Positions 14,558-27,857 of a stretch of 64,000 nt of DNA are shown piece after piece. The translations under genes were made by a program, and so were the position numbers. The DNA comes from Prinia subflava (lineage: Eukaryota; Chordata; Aves; Passeriformes; Cisticolidae). The stretch lies in assembly GCF_021018805.1 (NCBI RefSeq), contig NC_086283.1:12599162-12663161 (forward strand), in the 5' to 3' direction. The notes under the pieces are model-generated. The model was given only the letters and a program-made list of their open reading frames with translations, was not told the origin of the DNA and searched no databases. Each line of letters opens with the position of its first letter. The stretch's first letter is position 1.

Positions 14558-17500
14558 ATTTTATTTTGTCTCTTCCTCCAAAATCCTCTCTCAGATTGAT
14601 CTTGAGACTCCTTCTACTGGCCAGGTGCCTCATACCACTGCCTTCATCCTTTCCTTGTGCAGAAATAATTGGAAACCTTTGTGTAAGATAAAGGAGCAAG
14701 GAGGGAGATCCATGAGGCAGTTTTTCAAGACAGATGCCCACTAAAGTCTTTAAAGTCTTTCTTTCTGCTAACCTTCTCCCTTCTGCTCTAGCCAAGTCTT
14801 GACAATTACTTCTTCAACCTCTGTTTTCTATGGGGATGCCTCCTTCAGCCTCACAGAGCAAATTCCTTCATAGCCTTAATGCTTGCTTTTTTTTCTCTTC
14901 TTTACAAAAGTTAAAATTAAATTATCACCTAAGGGAATGGAAAATATCCATTGCCAAATATTTGCAGTATTAGTAGGAAGGTCAAAAAACTGTAAGGAAA
15001 GATATCTTAGTTCTGGAATCAGTAAATATTTCATAGATCTCCAGTGATGGCTGCATATCAAAAGCATGCTCAGATTTCTTAATGGTGTTAAGAATGTTTT
15101 TCATTTAATATAAAATACAGAAGGGTTTTTAAATGTTACTATCATCACTATAAATGAATTGGGATTAAGATAAAATTAATTCTCTAGAAAAAAAGGCTTA
15201 TTCCCTCAGCCTTTCAAGAGGAAAATCGCAGAGTCTTTCTACCTACTTTAGCAGCAACAAAACATTAAAAATAAATGTTTTCAAACAGCGAGACTTTATG
15301 TCTTTCATCTTAGAAATGCAGAGATACCTACACTGTAAATTGCACAAAATTCACAACTATGTTCTTGCAGAAATTGACTGGTTTCTTCATAAAGAATTTA
15401 CTACTACAGAAAAGTATCTACATTTTTTTCCTGGAAAATACAGTGAGCTGTAAACTGCCCGAGAGTAAAACATGAATTGCAAAAACTTGTCCCTTGTTGG
15501 TACACCACAGAGATAAAACCCAACAATATGCTGGGACCGCAGCTCAGTCACTGCTTGTACAGCCTGGGCTCACACACTCTGGTCTCAAATCACTATTTTG
15601 TTCTGTGAAATGTGTCTGCCTCTTTCATGTTGGCTTTTGGGGACTGGCCACTGTCAGGTGCCACGATCAGGTAGCATTTGCTGTTTCAAACTGCATTTTG
15701 CTCTCTTTGAACTTGAAACCAAAAAGATTAATAACTTGGCAAACTTACTCAAAATGCTTACAGATGGCAGTGGTTCTTCTTACAAATCCAAACTTTGCAG
15801 TTTCCAAAGATATGTTATACATTTATAGGGTGCAATCTGAAAATGCCTTCACTGAAAGGATGCTGATGCTGCTAAGGGGGAATTCAGACCAGGAGGAGCT
15901 TCCCAGTCTCTACATCTGCTTGTGAGAAGAAGATGCACAAGCACCCTCTGCACAGTGATCCTACACATTGAGCTGAGCAGTTGAGAATGAAGTGAGTAGG
16001 AGCTGATTTGGCTGCTTAAAAGAAGTACATTTGGCTTCTACATTCTGTGTGGATAGTAATTTTAATAGCAGTTTGAGAAAGGCATCAGTCTACTGAATAA
16101 TTTTGCTGCATTTCATGCCACCTACTCTTTATCTCTGCGAGAAGACTGTCTTTAATGGCCTTTAAAGAAGAGCAGAATTGTTCTTGAATGCTTTTAATAT
16201 CCATGTATTAAATTTTCTTAAACAAAACCAGGTTTCATGTCCTGGACAGGCCCTAACTAGTTTTACCAGAAAGAACAAAATGTACTGAATACAAGGGGAC
16301 TGACTGCACTGGGAGTTTGGTCTAGATCACGCTTGGAGAGTGCAAAGATTGGGGAAAAGACAGCTTGTTCTGATATTTAAAAGTTCATCTGAATTTATAC
16401 ACTGAAGATACAATTGTGGTAAATGAAATACAGCAAATATCACCTAAGCCTGCTTACTTTAAAGATAATAATTTTTCTCATGTACCCACTCATTAATTCC
16501 TACTGTATGTTGGCCTTACATTTGATACTGGGGAGGCTCTACCACTTAGAAAAGACTATGGCTTTTCTAGAGACTTGACTTAGTCTTTACTAAGTCAACA
16601 GTAGGAAAATATGTTTTTTTACAATTATCAAGATGTCCTTTGTTTTGTATTAAAATAGTCAACGTACCTTCAAATTTCTTGGAAAAGAAACATAATTTGA
16701 AAACTTAGATGTCAATTATTTCAGAAATGCATTTCTACCTCACTTTTTCAACATCCAGTTGGTTATGACTTAATGAAAAAATTGCTTCCTTCAAAGACTT
16801 CCCTTGTCAATAAAGAACCTTTAAGTAGACTTGAAGTTTTTAAGATTTAGATGTTAGTACAGTAGTCTTAAAACAGTAGAATTGAATATACTCATCTATT
16901 ATATTCAAAATAAGAGTTTAAGATTTTTAAGGAGGATAACATAGGGCAAATTATTCTCAGACCTGCAGGAAACATTTCCTTTATAAAAAATTCTCTGATA
17001 ACGAAAAGGAATCTATGATAGGCTGCAAGATAAAACTCAAACGAATCCTATTGATAGAATTTAAAAACTTTGGTTTTGATAAATTGACACAAAGGTTTGC
17101 AGCTTATATTAAGGGTGCAAGGCAACTGGTTTAGCATAGTATGTACTTTGGATAAGATCCCAATTTTACTGTAGGAAAATTTATATTAAATATGAAAGGT
17201 CCATTTTCCTCCACAGAGCAAAATTATTACTGGAAATAATTTCAGTAATACAACTAAAGTATTTTGTTTAAAATAATTAAATTAAATGACTATACAAAAT
17301 AATTTATTGGAAAGGAAAGTACTGAAATTCTGCTGGCTGCTGGAATCAGTCAGGCTATTAGTGCTTTCACACTTTCTAACATATGGCAACAATGAGAAAA
17401 TAAGGATGAATATATACCAGAATCTATATTCCCATTATTTGTCAAGTGTCATTTACTGCTATGGAGACCCCACTTCATGTTGTGATACACACCTTGAGAA

Positions 17501-18071
17501 GGGACGATCACTGCACATGAAAAAATACCACCAGGGCAAAAAATTGCTGCTTGCACAGGTGTCAGTTTTGCAGACAGCTGTGCACAAGATATCAATAATC
17601 TCTTCCTAATATGAAATGAATTCTAATGCAGGTATCGAACTCCTACCTGCTTTAATGTTTAATACTAAATGTTCTATTAAAATGTCTAATATTAACTGTT
17701 GCAAGCAGTTACACTGAGCAAAGTTTTTAGCAAGGATTTTATTTTAGAGAAAATAAATAAGTCTCACTGCAGCAGAACCTCTCAGGCAAGCTGAGGTACG
17801 GTACTTGGATCTTCCAGAGGAACTTCCAGCCACTCTTATCTGCTCTGATGCTGACCAAAGGGATGGATTATTCCTGGACCTCTACCCCATATGTATGCCC
17901 AGTCCTGACTTCTTTCTAAAACAGGCACAGAAGCGAATGGCAATGCTTCCTTTTCAGAGGCTTGCAGTTCTTGGGCCAACTCTCTTTTTAAAAATTCAAA
18001 CGGATGCTGGAATAGTTTTCTTCTGTAAAAATATTTCACGTCTAGAGACCCATCTAAAGAATGGCTTTCTC

Positions 18072-18200
18072 CAATATCACAGAATCATGGAATAGTTAGA
18101 GCTGGATAGGATTTCAAGACATCACCCTGTGCAACCTGTTGCTCAAAGCATGGTGAATACTGAATTCAGACTTATCCAGTCTGTAATCCACTAGAAAGTA
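18072..18200 (-). mobile_element. CR1 LINE 3' tail fragment, antisense
   Basis: The start TCACAGAATCATGGAATAG, then GAGCTGGATAGGATTTCAAG and TGCTCAAAGCATGGTGAATA, match the reverse complement of the CR1 3' tail. Divergence is high, so this is an old copy. The right boundary is unclear. Confidence 0.85.
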
Positions 18201-19508
18201 ATTCCAGTTCCTCTTTTCATGCCAATTATTTCTTTGTCCCTTTCTCTGTGCTAGTTCCTCTTCCATCAATAGAGAATCCAGGAAGAGAAAATATGAACTG
18301 CTAACATATGAGAAATGTTTTTCAGTTTATCAATAAAATAGCATGAAAAGGGGAGAAAATTATATAATTTGTTAATATTTATAACAATCTGGTAAAATTA
18401 CTCTCTAGGGGATCCTAATCAAAAAATGTCACCATGTGTCTGTGAAAAATTGCCGTCATAGATCAAAAATGGGATAAAAGGATTTTGAGCAGGCAGAACA
18501 CAGTGTCAAACCTAATGATTTCACCTGAAACAGAGTAGCAAGAATCAGAGGGGTGATCCAGTATGAGCAAGAAGAAGCAATGGAGAGCCAGTGAACAAAG
18601 GAAAGAATGAGAGGCCTCAGGTTAGGGATGGTGATCTGAAAGTTCTGCTCTGTTATTAAAAATGGAGGGGGAAACGATCACAATGGAATCAGCAACATAA
18701 AAATTTGTAAAAAAACTGTAGGAAGTAAAAGAATACAAGAATTGTTTGCTGCCCTAGGATGCCTGTTCAAATCAAGGATTTAGCTTGATACAGTCTAAAG
18801 AAACATACCTTTGCACAGCTAATAGCTCTACTCAGAGTCACAGGCTTATTTAAAAATCAGGTTGCATTTAAAATCATTTTATCTGTGGTATTAATTCCAA
18901 ACTATGCACACACCCCCCTCACCCCAAAGAAACAACCTATCCCCCCTAAAATGCCCAAGCCACAAATGGTTAGAAAGGGGACAGACTTCTCAGGATTTAC
19001 TAAATGCAGAATGTTGTGGGGGGGTTTGCACCTTTTCCTGATGTTTGTGATGGTGCTCACTAATTAGAGTCAGATTACCAATCTGTCTTTGTCAGTATGA
19101 CTTGTTGACTACTGAATTCAGAATACCAGAGAGGCTGGTACAGAGACCAAGTATTTGCCACAGGTCACATTTGAGGATGATGTGTCACTGAATGAGCTAC
19201 TGCTCTGAAACTACTTCCTTGCAGGCAGGCAGGCATCTGTGTTACATAGGTCACATCATTACGAAGTTCTTACTTAGATATCAGGGAAAAAATATCATGG
19301 TGTCTGAACTCTATTTTTAAATTAAATTATAAAGCTTGAATAATTTAAACCCAGTATTTTTAATATAATTATTCAAAGATATTAATTATAAAGTTTCCTT
19401 GAGGCTTTTAAACTCAAAAATACATGCAGAAAGATACCCCTTAAATGAAAGGTTTATAGTTGTCTTAATAGGCACCTGGCAGTTAAATACACAAACTCAT
19501 AATTTCTG

Positions 19509-19541
<33 letters not shown>

Positions 19542-19624
19542 GAAAAAAAAAAAAAAAGAAAAAAAAAAAAAAAAAAAAAGTAAAAAAAGAAACCACAACC
19601 AAAAAAACAAACCCACCAAAAAAA
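19509..19624. repeat. Poly(A)/(AAAAG)n microsatellite and A-rich tail
   Basis: About 12 A, then four AAAAG units near 19522-19545, then long A runs with single G or T interruptions and a final AAACC-like stretch. It is intronic, in gene sense a poly(T)/CTTTT pyrimidine tract about 1.1 kb downstream of the exon 3 donor. Confidence 0.95.
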
Positions 19625-20600
19625 CTCTGATGTGGGATTTTTAGATATTTTGTTTGTTTACTTTTTGGTAGAGGTTTTTGTGTGTGTGTTCCTTACCACA
19701 TGGCTAGTGCTTTTAGGTGATGCTTTATTATAAAGAAGAATTCTCCTATTCATCACTTTCTATTCTTCTAATTTAAGAATTTATTATGTAGGCAGGGAAC
19801 AAAAATCAATAACACCTGACCTGAATGAACCAGATATTATGCACAGTAAACCGCTGAAGTGAGCATTTTCCTATAACTTAAAGATTTGACTTTGAACATA
19901 AGTTTTAAAATGCTCATCCAAGCCAGTCATGATTACTTATGAATACTGGATGCATCTGAAGAAAACAGGCCCGGTTGCAAAGCAATTTTTCACAGAAATA
20001 AAGATTGTTAAATTTGTTAGATAATGCAGCCATACTGCAAAAATCTTTCCAGTTCTCTTGTCAGCTGTAGAAAATATCTGGACTGAAATTGGCTGATTCA
20101 CCGAGCTGGATGGTGCAGTCTTGTGACACTGCCATCTGTGTCACACTTACTCTATCACACAAAAACCACCAATTCAGCACCTTTCAGGAACACTGAATGA
20201 ACTCAAAACAGAGGGAATGTTTTCTTGTCCAAGCCCTCCTCCTCAACTTCTTCACTCTCCAGAACTTCTTTCTGCATGTTTTATATTTATGACTAGCACC
20301 TGGTTCTTGCCAAACCTCTGACCTACATTCACCACCCCTTCAGATTCTGACCAGAAAGGATATGCCAACAAATGGAAGAGATGCACTACACAATAAACAA
20401 ATCTACAGAATGCAAATCTTACATGTTGAATCTTGAATTGTCATTTTATGTTTTTACTGCCCAAAAAACCAAGAGAGCTTGCTAAAAACTTTTATGCTTC
20501 ATAAACATGGGTAGAATAGAAAAACATGTAAGTTCTTCATTTATCAGCTAACTCTAACAAAGACATTATCAAATAAACCTCTACGTGTTGATGGATTTTA

Positions 20601-21107
<507 letters not shown>

Positions 21108-21508
21108 TCAAAACACACTGGGAGCTGAAACCAGCAGGTCCAGTCAAGGAAAACATGGGTACATTTTTCATTAGACCCTTTGAGATGTCTTTTGGTCTAA
21201 GCTGGAAGACTATCCTGTCCACCCTATGCAGAAATGAATTTTCCCTTAGAAATGAGACCCAGTACTGGACCTTCTCAAAAACACTAAGAACTGATTTTGG
21301 CTGTGGAATTAACATGACCACCCAAGGAGATAAGCTCTCTTCAAAGTCTAGCACAACAGCTCCATGAAGAATAGTATCATTGTATTATACAGGGAAAGCT
21401 TGAAACAGCAGCTCAGGCTTGTTGTCAACTTTTGATGACAACTGAAAAGCATTATGTACATTAATTTGTCCAAGGAAAAATGAAGTTTCTTCTGAGATTT
21501 AAGAGGTA

Positions 21509-21518
21509 CATATATACA

Positions 21519-21561
<43 letters not shown>

Positions 21562-21567
21562 TATACA

Positions 21568-21599
<32 letters not shown>

Positions 21600-21600
21600 C
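21509..21600. repeat. (TA)n microsatellite with TACAGTG(TG) interruptions
   Basis: Two alternating blocks of TA repeats, each introduced by TATACAGTG, are separated by TACACACATA. The tract is nearly self-complementary over its length and lies about 460 bp upstream of exon 3 in gene direction. It is likely polymorphic in length. Confidence 0.95.
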
Positions 21601-24511
21601 ACATAAACTTTTCTTTTTCCTTAGAAGACAATCCTCCTCCCTGAAGCTAGTCTTACAAATACTAAAATGCCTTCAAAATTCAGTGAACAATTTCTATACA
21701 TTTACTTTCCTCACCTCCTTAAGGGAGACATGAAGTTGACTGTGCAAAATATAACACCTTAAAACTAACTAATGGTCTTATTACTTACAGTATACAGCCC
21801 TAAGTACAATGGCAGTGACAGTCACATTAATAAAATAGCATTCATCATGAATAATGTTGATGCAATCAATAAATATCAAAGAAATTAATAATCATTAGGT
21901 CTGCAATTTTGAAGGGTTACCCTGTGAACCAGAGTCAAATGATTGTACTGTGTTACAGAAGAAATAACATGGACTCGTAGCATAATTCCCCAGAACATAC
22001 ACAAGGCTAAATTTTGAAATAGTCAGTTTTTCACTGGCGAAGTTACACAAGCAGTTAATTTGCATTTACACGCAAATGAGTAATGGGATGGTAAAAACCA
22101 ATATGTCTTTACATATGAATATCTAATACTAAACTGTACAATTATTTCTTCTGCAGGACTATTCTGCACACACAACACACACAACAGGTGCAGACCAAAA
22201 CAAGAAACCCCCATGTGAAAATATATTTACCTAAAAACATAAAAATATACTTTAGCGTCAGACCTGTTGTCTCATATCACATGGCTCTTACTCACACTGA
22301 GTAATACTTTACTTTGCAAATACACCTATTGATCTCAGTAGGAATATTTACAGTGTGAGGAATGGAGTTCCACATTCAGGCCTATATGGAGATTGACCTT
22401 GAAGCCAAAGGACAGCACCAGATGTCATGACTGCAGAGGACCACCTTCTTCTAAAGCCAGAGCCCTATTTTCATTAAGAGACGGAGATCTGGAACTTACA
22501 AGGGTGTTTTCCCAGGGCCTGCAGATGCTGCTGGTAAAGCTTTGTCCCTTGTGAGCCCTTCTCAATTTCTTCATGCAGATAAATATGGGAAAGAGAGCAT
22601 TCCCACACAGAGCTTTCAAAGTGTTTTGGCTTAGGATAAAGTGTTCCCTCTGTTACATGCTCTCAACACAGCTCAGCTTCTGGACTTTAGGTTAAAGATA
22701 AGACATTTTTAATATCTTCAAGTATGCTTCTTCAAGAAAGAATCAAATATGATTGATATTAGGACACCAAAATTCTTGGTATCTCGCAAGTTTCTACAAT
22801 TTGGAACATTTCAAAACAATCTTAATAGCTATTCAAATTTTATGCTGCTTGTTACAGTCCTTTATCATCAAAGGACTTCCAACAAAGATAAAAGGCTTGT
22901 CAAGTTAAATTTTTAGGGAGATGCTAAATCTCTTTCTTGATATGGCTTTCCTGTACCAAGGACTGCAATATCTAGGTTGCATATCCCAGTGAGAATGCTA
23001 CTGCTTGAGACAAAAATTATTTTTTGTTGCTACATTGCTAGATATTGATAGAATTGATATGAATAAAATTAATGTTAGATTTTGCAAAAGTCTGCTTTTA
23101 AATGAACAAAAACTTAAGTTTTTTGCCTCTGATGTCAGTTGTTCAAATAAAATATGTGGTGTTACCCTCCAGTCTCTGAAACCCGACTTTTAAAAATATA
23201 GCTATGTCAAAATGCATTATAAAAATTGCCTGAAAATATCTAAATTTCCAGGCACAATTTCAGACTCTGAATAACCACTCCCTGTAATGCCGTGAAATGG
23301 GAGACATGCTTTTTATGAAAATTGTTATTGAAACTTGAAGAGGAAGAAAACAGCATGGAACATCCAGCTCCACAGGACCGAATGTTAATACTGGCAAACA
23401 AACTGAATAAAGGATTAAAATCTTCTCCCTTGACACTGCATCACATTTGTTACAATAGACCCAGGACCAAAGTTGCCCGGGTGTCTCTTTCTTCCATGAT
23501 ACGCTTATGAGAATTGTGCATGCTGGACTGGAACACCATACACTTAATTATGCTCAAATAGACCTTACTCCTGCGCACTTAGGGACTAGTTAATACACAC
23601 AGAGTTAGCTGCTGGAGAAGAGAATATCTCAGAGGCAGCTCTTTCTAGAAGATCAGTGCCTGAGTTGAGAGTTCACCTCTGAATCAGACTGACTGGATTA
23701 GTATTTGAACAGAAATATAATTTCTGCAGTATATACACATACAAAGTATCATCTACCATATTCAAATATTTCTCAGCCAAGAAGAACTTTTGTTGTCTCC
23801 AGCAGAAGAGTTCATTGGTAAAAAGCATAAGATTGAAGTCTACATGTTTTCTTAAGCCTTTCCCTCCCCTCCCAGTAACAAAAGCTCTATTAAATCCTTT
23901 TCCTAGTGTTCCAAATCTGTCAACTCTATCTTATCAATGAACTAAAAGCTATAGTTCAAACATATTTGAGATCCTGCTTGCACTCCTTACCTGAGTCTGA
24001 AATATCCAAGTTGTGTTTTGCCCCATCTCTGTTAACAAACCCACATAATCACAATGTGTACATATATACCTGAATGCTATCCTGCCATTCAAAACTCTGT
24101 TGCTATTTAATTTACTACAACCTCCATGGTCAGTTGTACTTCCAAGCTGGTATTTACTCTACTGCCAATATGATCAAGGAATATCAATTTAGAGAACTAA
24201 AAATATTGCTGTGTCTGTAAAGTCCTCAGTCATGCCTGTAGAAATGACAAACTCAGATGGACCTGTACACTGCTCCATTGCAAATTTAGCAAAGGAAGAG
24301 CAGAAGTTCAGTAATAGCATTTCTAAAATCCTGATTCATACTATAAGCTACATCTAAACAGAAGTTGTCCAAATATTAGTTCACCCTTATAACCACCATG
24401 TAGCAGATGTTATTAACAACTGCATCTTCACCAGCCAAAGGAATAAAACTGATCACATTATTTTAACCATTGCATAGAGAGAATACAAAGAATATCAGTA
24501 AGATGACTTAA

Positions 24512-24717
24512 AATGCTTCACCATTACATATATATAATATATATAACATATATAATATATATAAAATAATATATATGTGTATATATAATATATATTGTGT
24601 ATATATATAAAATATATGTGTGTGTATATATATTATATATATAATGCTTCACCATAAATATATATATGTGTGTGTGTATGTGTATATGTGTGTGTATATA
24701 TATATATATATATATGG
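24512..24717. repeat. Compound (TA)n/(TG)n microsatellite containing a ~131-bp duplication
   Basis: Long alternating TA and TG blocks run through the tract. The non-repetitive marker AATGCTTCACCAT occurs at its left edge (24512-24524) and again inside (24643-24655), each time followed directly by TA repeats. The tract therefore grew partly by duplication of a larger unit and not only by slippage. Confidence 0.93.
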
Positions 24718-25194
24718 CATGTATAGAACATGCTGACATGCACTCAGCATTACATTTAACTCTCCAGCTTATCTTGATGTCTTTTCAAAATGCAAAGTTT
24801 CTGAATTTTCAATGCTGGTGGGCCAATTGCCAGTAACAAAAAAGCAGTATTTTAGAGTAAAATCTCCTGCTAGTTTGGCAGGCATCTAAAGAAAATAAAA
24901 AACATAATTTTGTGGTTAGTATGCTATTTTTTTAAAATAAAGAGCACAACCAATTCAATTTGAAATAAATAATTTACATCTAGGCCATCAGCTTGTACAA
25001 GCATTTCCAGCAAAGCAGAATTTAAATGGCTATGGCAACAAATGTGTCCCTAAAATGAGTTCTCTCTAAAATGGAAACAAACAATGGTAGGTCCTAAAAT
25101 AACTATTAGTTGCTCTAATTTAGAAAGAAAAACAAAAAAAATTCTATACATAAGAGCAAGTTAAAAACAGATGTAGGAATAAATAAGAAGCACC

Positions 25195-25217
25195 AAAAAA
25201 AAAAAAAAAAAAAAAAA
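25195..25217. repeat. Poly(A) tract
   Basis: An uninterrupted run of 23 A, preceded by AAGCACC and followed by GGGACTACTG. No retrogene is recognisable on its left side. Confidence 0.95.
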
Positions 25218-27811
25218 GGGACTACTGAGATTAAACTGTTGCTATGAAAGTGGGTATTTTCTTTATTATTTCTCCCATGTTCTTTTGATAGTAAATCCCG
25301 TCACCCTCATCTACTGTGAACTGATGAGCCAAACTGAAAAAAATGTAGAGTAGAATCTCTAGAGACTTGGATAGCAGTCCAGTTTTCCTCCCACTTAAAT
25401 TGCTTTTTAAACAAAAATCACACCAACTCTTAACACTATGTTTTTGAAAATGCTAAATGCTGTGCCTAAATAGTGGGTAGGATCCCTTCAAATAATCAGA
25501 GATGTATTCTATGGTCCTTTTCATCTTCTGTAATTTAGAAACTACCAGGTTCCTTCCAGAACTGTTGCTGAGTTTGACTGAGGTGATGTTGAGTGAACAA
25601 AAATGAGATCTAAATGCTGTTCCCAGAGTCATGGTCCCAGGAGCCTGAGTCGCACACCCCAACGTCATTCCCCTGGATGTCCCCTTCAAAGCTGACATCA
25701 TTTCAATCTCACTGCTCCAGGATGTTTTCCACATATTACCCACACAGTGTAATGCCTCCAAGCTATTTATCTGAATGTGAATCTGAGGAAGAAAACCTCT
25801 CTTGACTGATTATCTCTGGTTTGGGGTGGAGATTATAAACATTTTTTTTGCCCTATGCATCTGCTCTATGTTTTGAAACCACTCCAAGGACTTTGTCACC
25901 AGCAGGGCTCCATACAGTTGGGCCAAATTTGCTTTCCTTTGATTTCTATTGAAGGTGAATACAGTCTTTCCACATAAACATTTTTTGTCTTTTTACTCTC
26001 TTTTGGTGCCTGTACAATTCACTATCAGATGATTCACAGGTTCCCTGGATGAATATTTAGATTTATTCCCCATTCCAAATGGCCAGGAACATACTATCTG
26101 GTCAAAGGTCAGGGAAAAAAATCTAATCCATAGGAGCTTCAGGGTTTCTCCACAGCGTAGCAATGAAGAGAGTATTAATGGATTTATTAATGCGTTCCAG
26201 AAAGTCATCATCCCTATTTGTACTACTTCACATCCAAACCAAGATACACAGCTGATTCAAGGGTCAAAATACCTGAGCCCCTATAAATGCATATTAGGCA
26301 GCTTATGTGCAGCTTTGAAAATATAAGCTATTATTTCTTGTTCGTGTTGAAAATATGCTGTTGGCTGGGCCTCAAATCCTTTCTAAGCTTCAGGGTGCTA
26401 ATGAAGACTGAGGGACCATAGCATGCAAATTCTCTGTTGTGCAAAGGGTAAGGAATAAGGTTAAAATCTGCATTTCTTTCACTGTAGTGTTCTGCTCCCT
26501 CCCAAATGCAAAATTTTTTTGGTTTTTGTCACCTTTAAACACTCCCCAAACCACTCATGAATACATTGCAGAAAGATAACGTATTCACAAGAAGGCAGCC
26601 ACGAAAAGTGACAAGAAGTTTAAACAGATAAACTCCAGGTCTTTCCATTTGGTGTTCATAATCGCAGAAGCACGTAGAATGAAATGTGATTATGAGATCC
26701 ATGATCAAGTGAGATTGGCCTCAAATTTCCAATAAATCTTTTTAGTCATTTTTGGATGGCAATTCTGCTCTTGCAAATTATTTTTCCTTCATAACACAAT
26801 GGTTCACCCTAGACTTAGAGCCGAATTATTTCTAGAAGAGTGACAGCACATTTTTAATATATCCTGAAAAGTCTTCAGAAGCAAATAAGGATAAAGTGGG
26901 AGGGAGGGGAAATTATTGACTGGATTTTAAAGAATATTCCCCTCTGCAATGCAGATAACAGAGTTTATCCTGTTCCTTTTTTAGATAAGGTTATAGAATT
27001 CCACTGCATTTATATCTTCTCTGTAAACATTAGTAAAAAATTTCCCTCCTGCCACTGCATTATATACCACTCAGACTAACAGTATTTTAAATTCACTTGT
27101 AATTAACCTTTAAGGGATTTTAGCTTTTCCTGACTGTAAAACAAACTTGTGTTTGAGCCTTAGCAGCTGTGCTTTCTAAGCCTTGGGACTTCTTTGTTTT
27201 GGAAAAATAATCCAAACTTCTGATATCTAAAAACTATTACCAGAAGCACATTTGCATCTTTGTTGCACAAAACACCACAACCACTTTTGGAATTTTTAAT
27301 ATTTGAAAGAATTTGAGAGCCTTTTCTGAGTCAGATATCTCCCTGTATACAAGCTTGGCCAATTATGGTAGCGTTAAATTCATCACATTAAAATGCAATA
27401 ATTAATCTGAGTCTTGAAAAAATAAACTAAAAATCTCCCAAGTTTGGAGGGAAGCAATATTTATACACAATAGGTATTTTGATACCATGGCTTGCAGGAT
27501 TCAGTTAGAGGGCTTGAAAGAACCACAGCTTACAAAGGCTACCAGACAGAAAGAAGGCTCCACAAGTTCTCTTTCTGGACAAGTGTCCTTATTTATTTAT
27601 TTTCTCCTGCACGCCAACCTGCAGCTTGTCCATTCAACTCTACACAGACACAAAGAGGTTACCTATCTTGCCAGTTAGCACATCAAGCAGAGAAACAGCA
27701 GTACATCTTCCTACATTTTTTAAATCTGGTTTCACCTGGCACTCAACAATTGCGCCCAGGCTTTGTCTCAGACAAATGATGGTTCCCAGCTTTTCAAGAA
27801 GCCTAAATTTC

Positions 27812-27857
27812 AAAAAAAAAAAAAAAAAACAAAAACAAAAAAACCCACCAAAACCAA
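27812..27857. repeat. Poly(A)/(AAAAC) low-complexity tract
   Basis: Eighteen A followed by CAAAAAC-type repeats and CCAAAACC. Confidence 0.92.

Noticed and set aside
15494..15925. A 143-codon plus-strand open frame
   Set aside because: It shows no recognisable domain, signal or composition of a gene, and it lies within a GRID2 intron on the opposite strand. Such lengths occur by chance in 64 kb.
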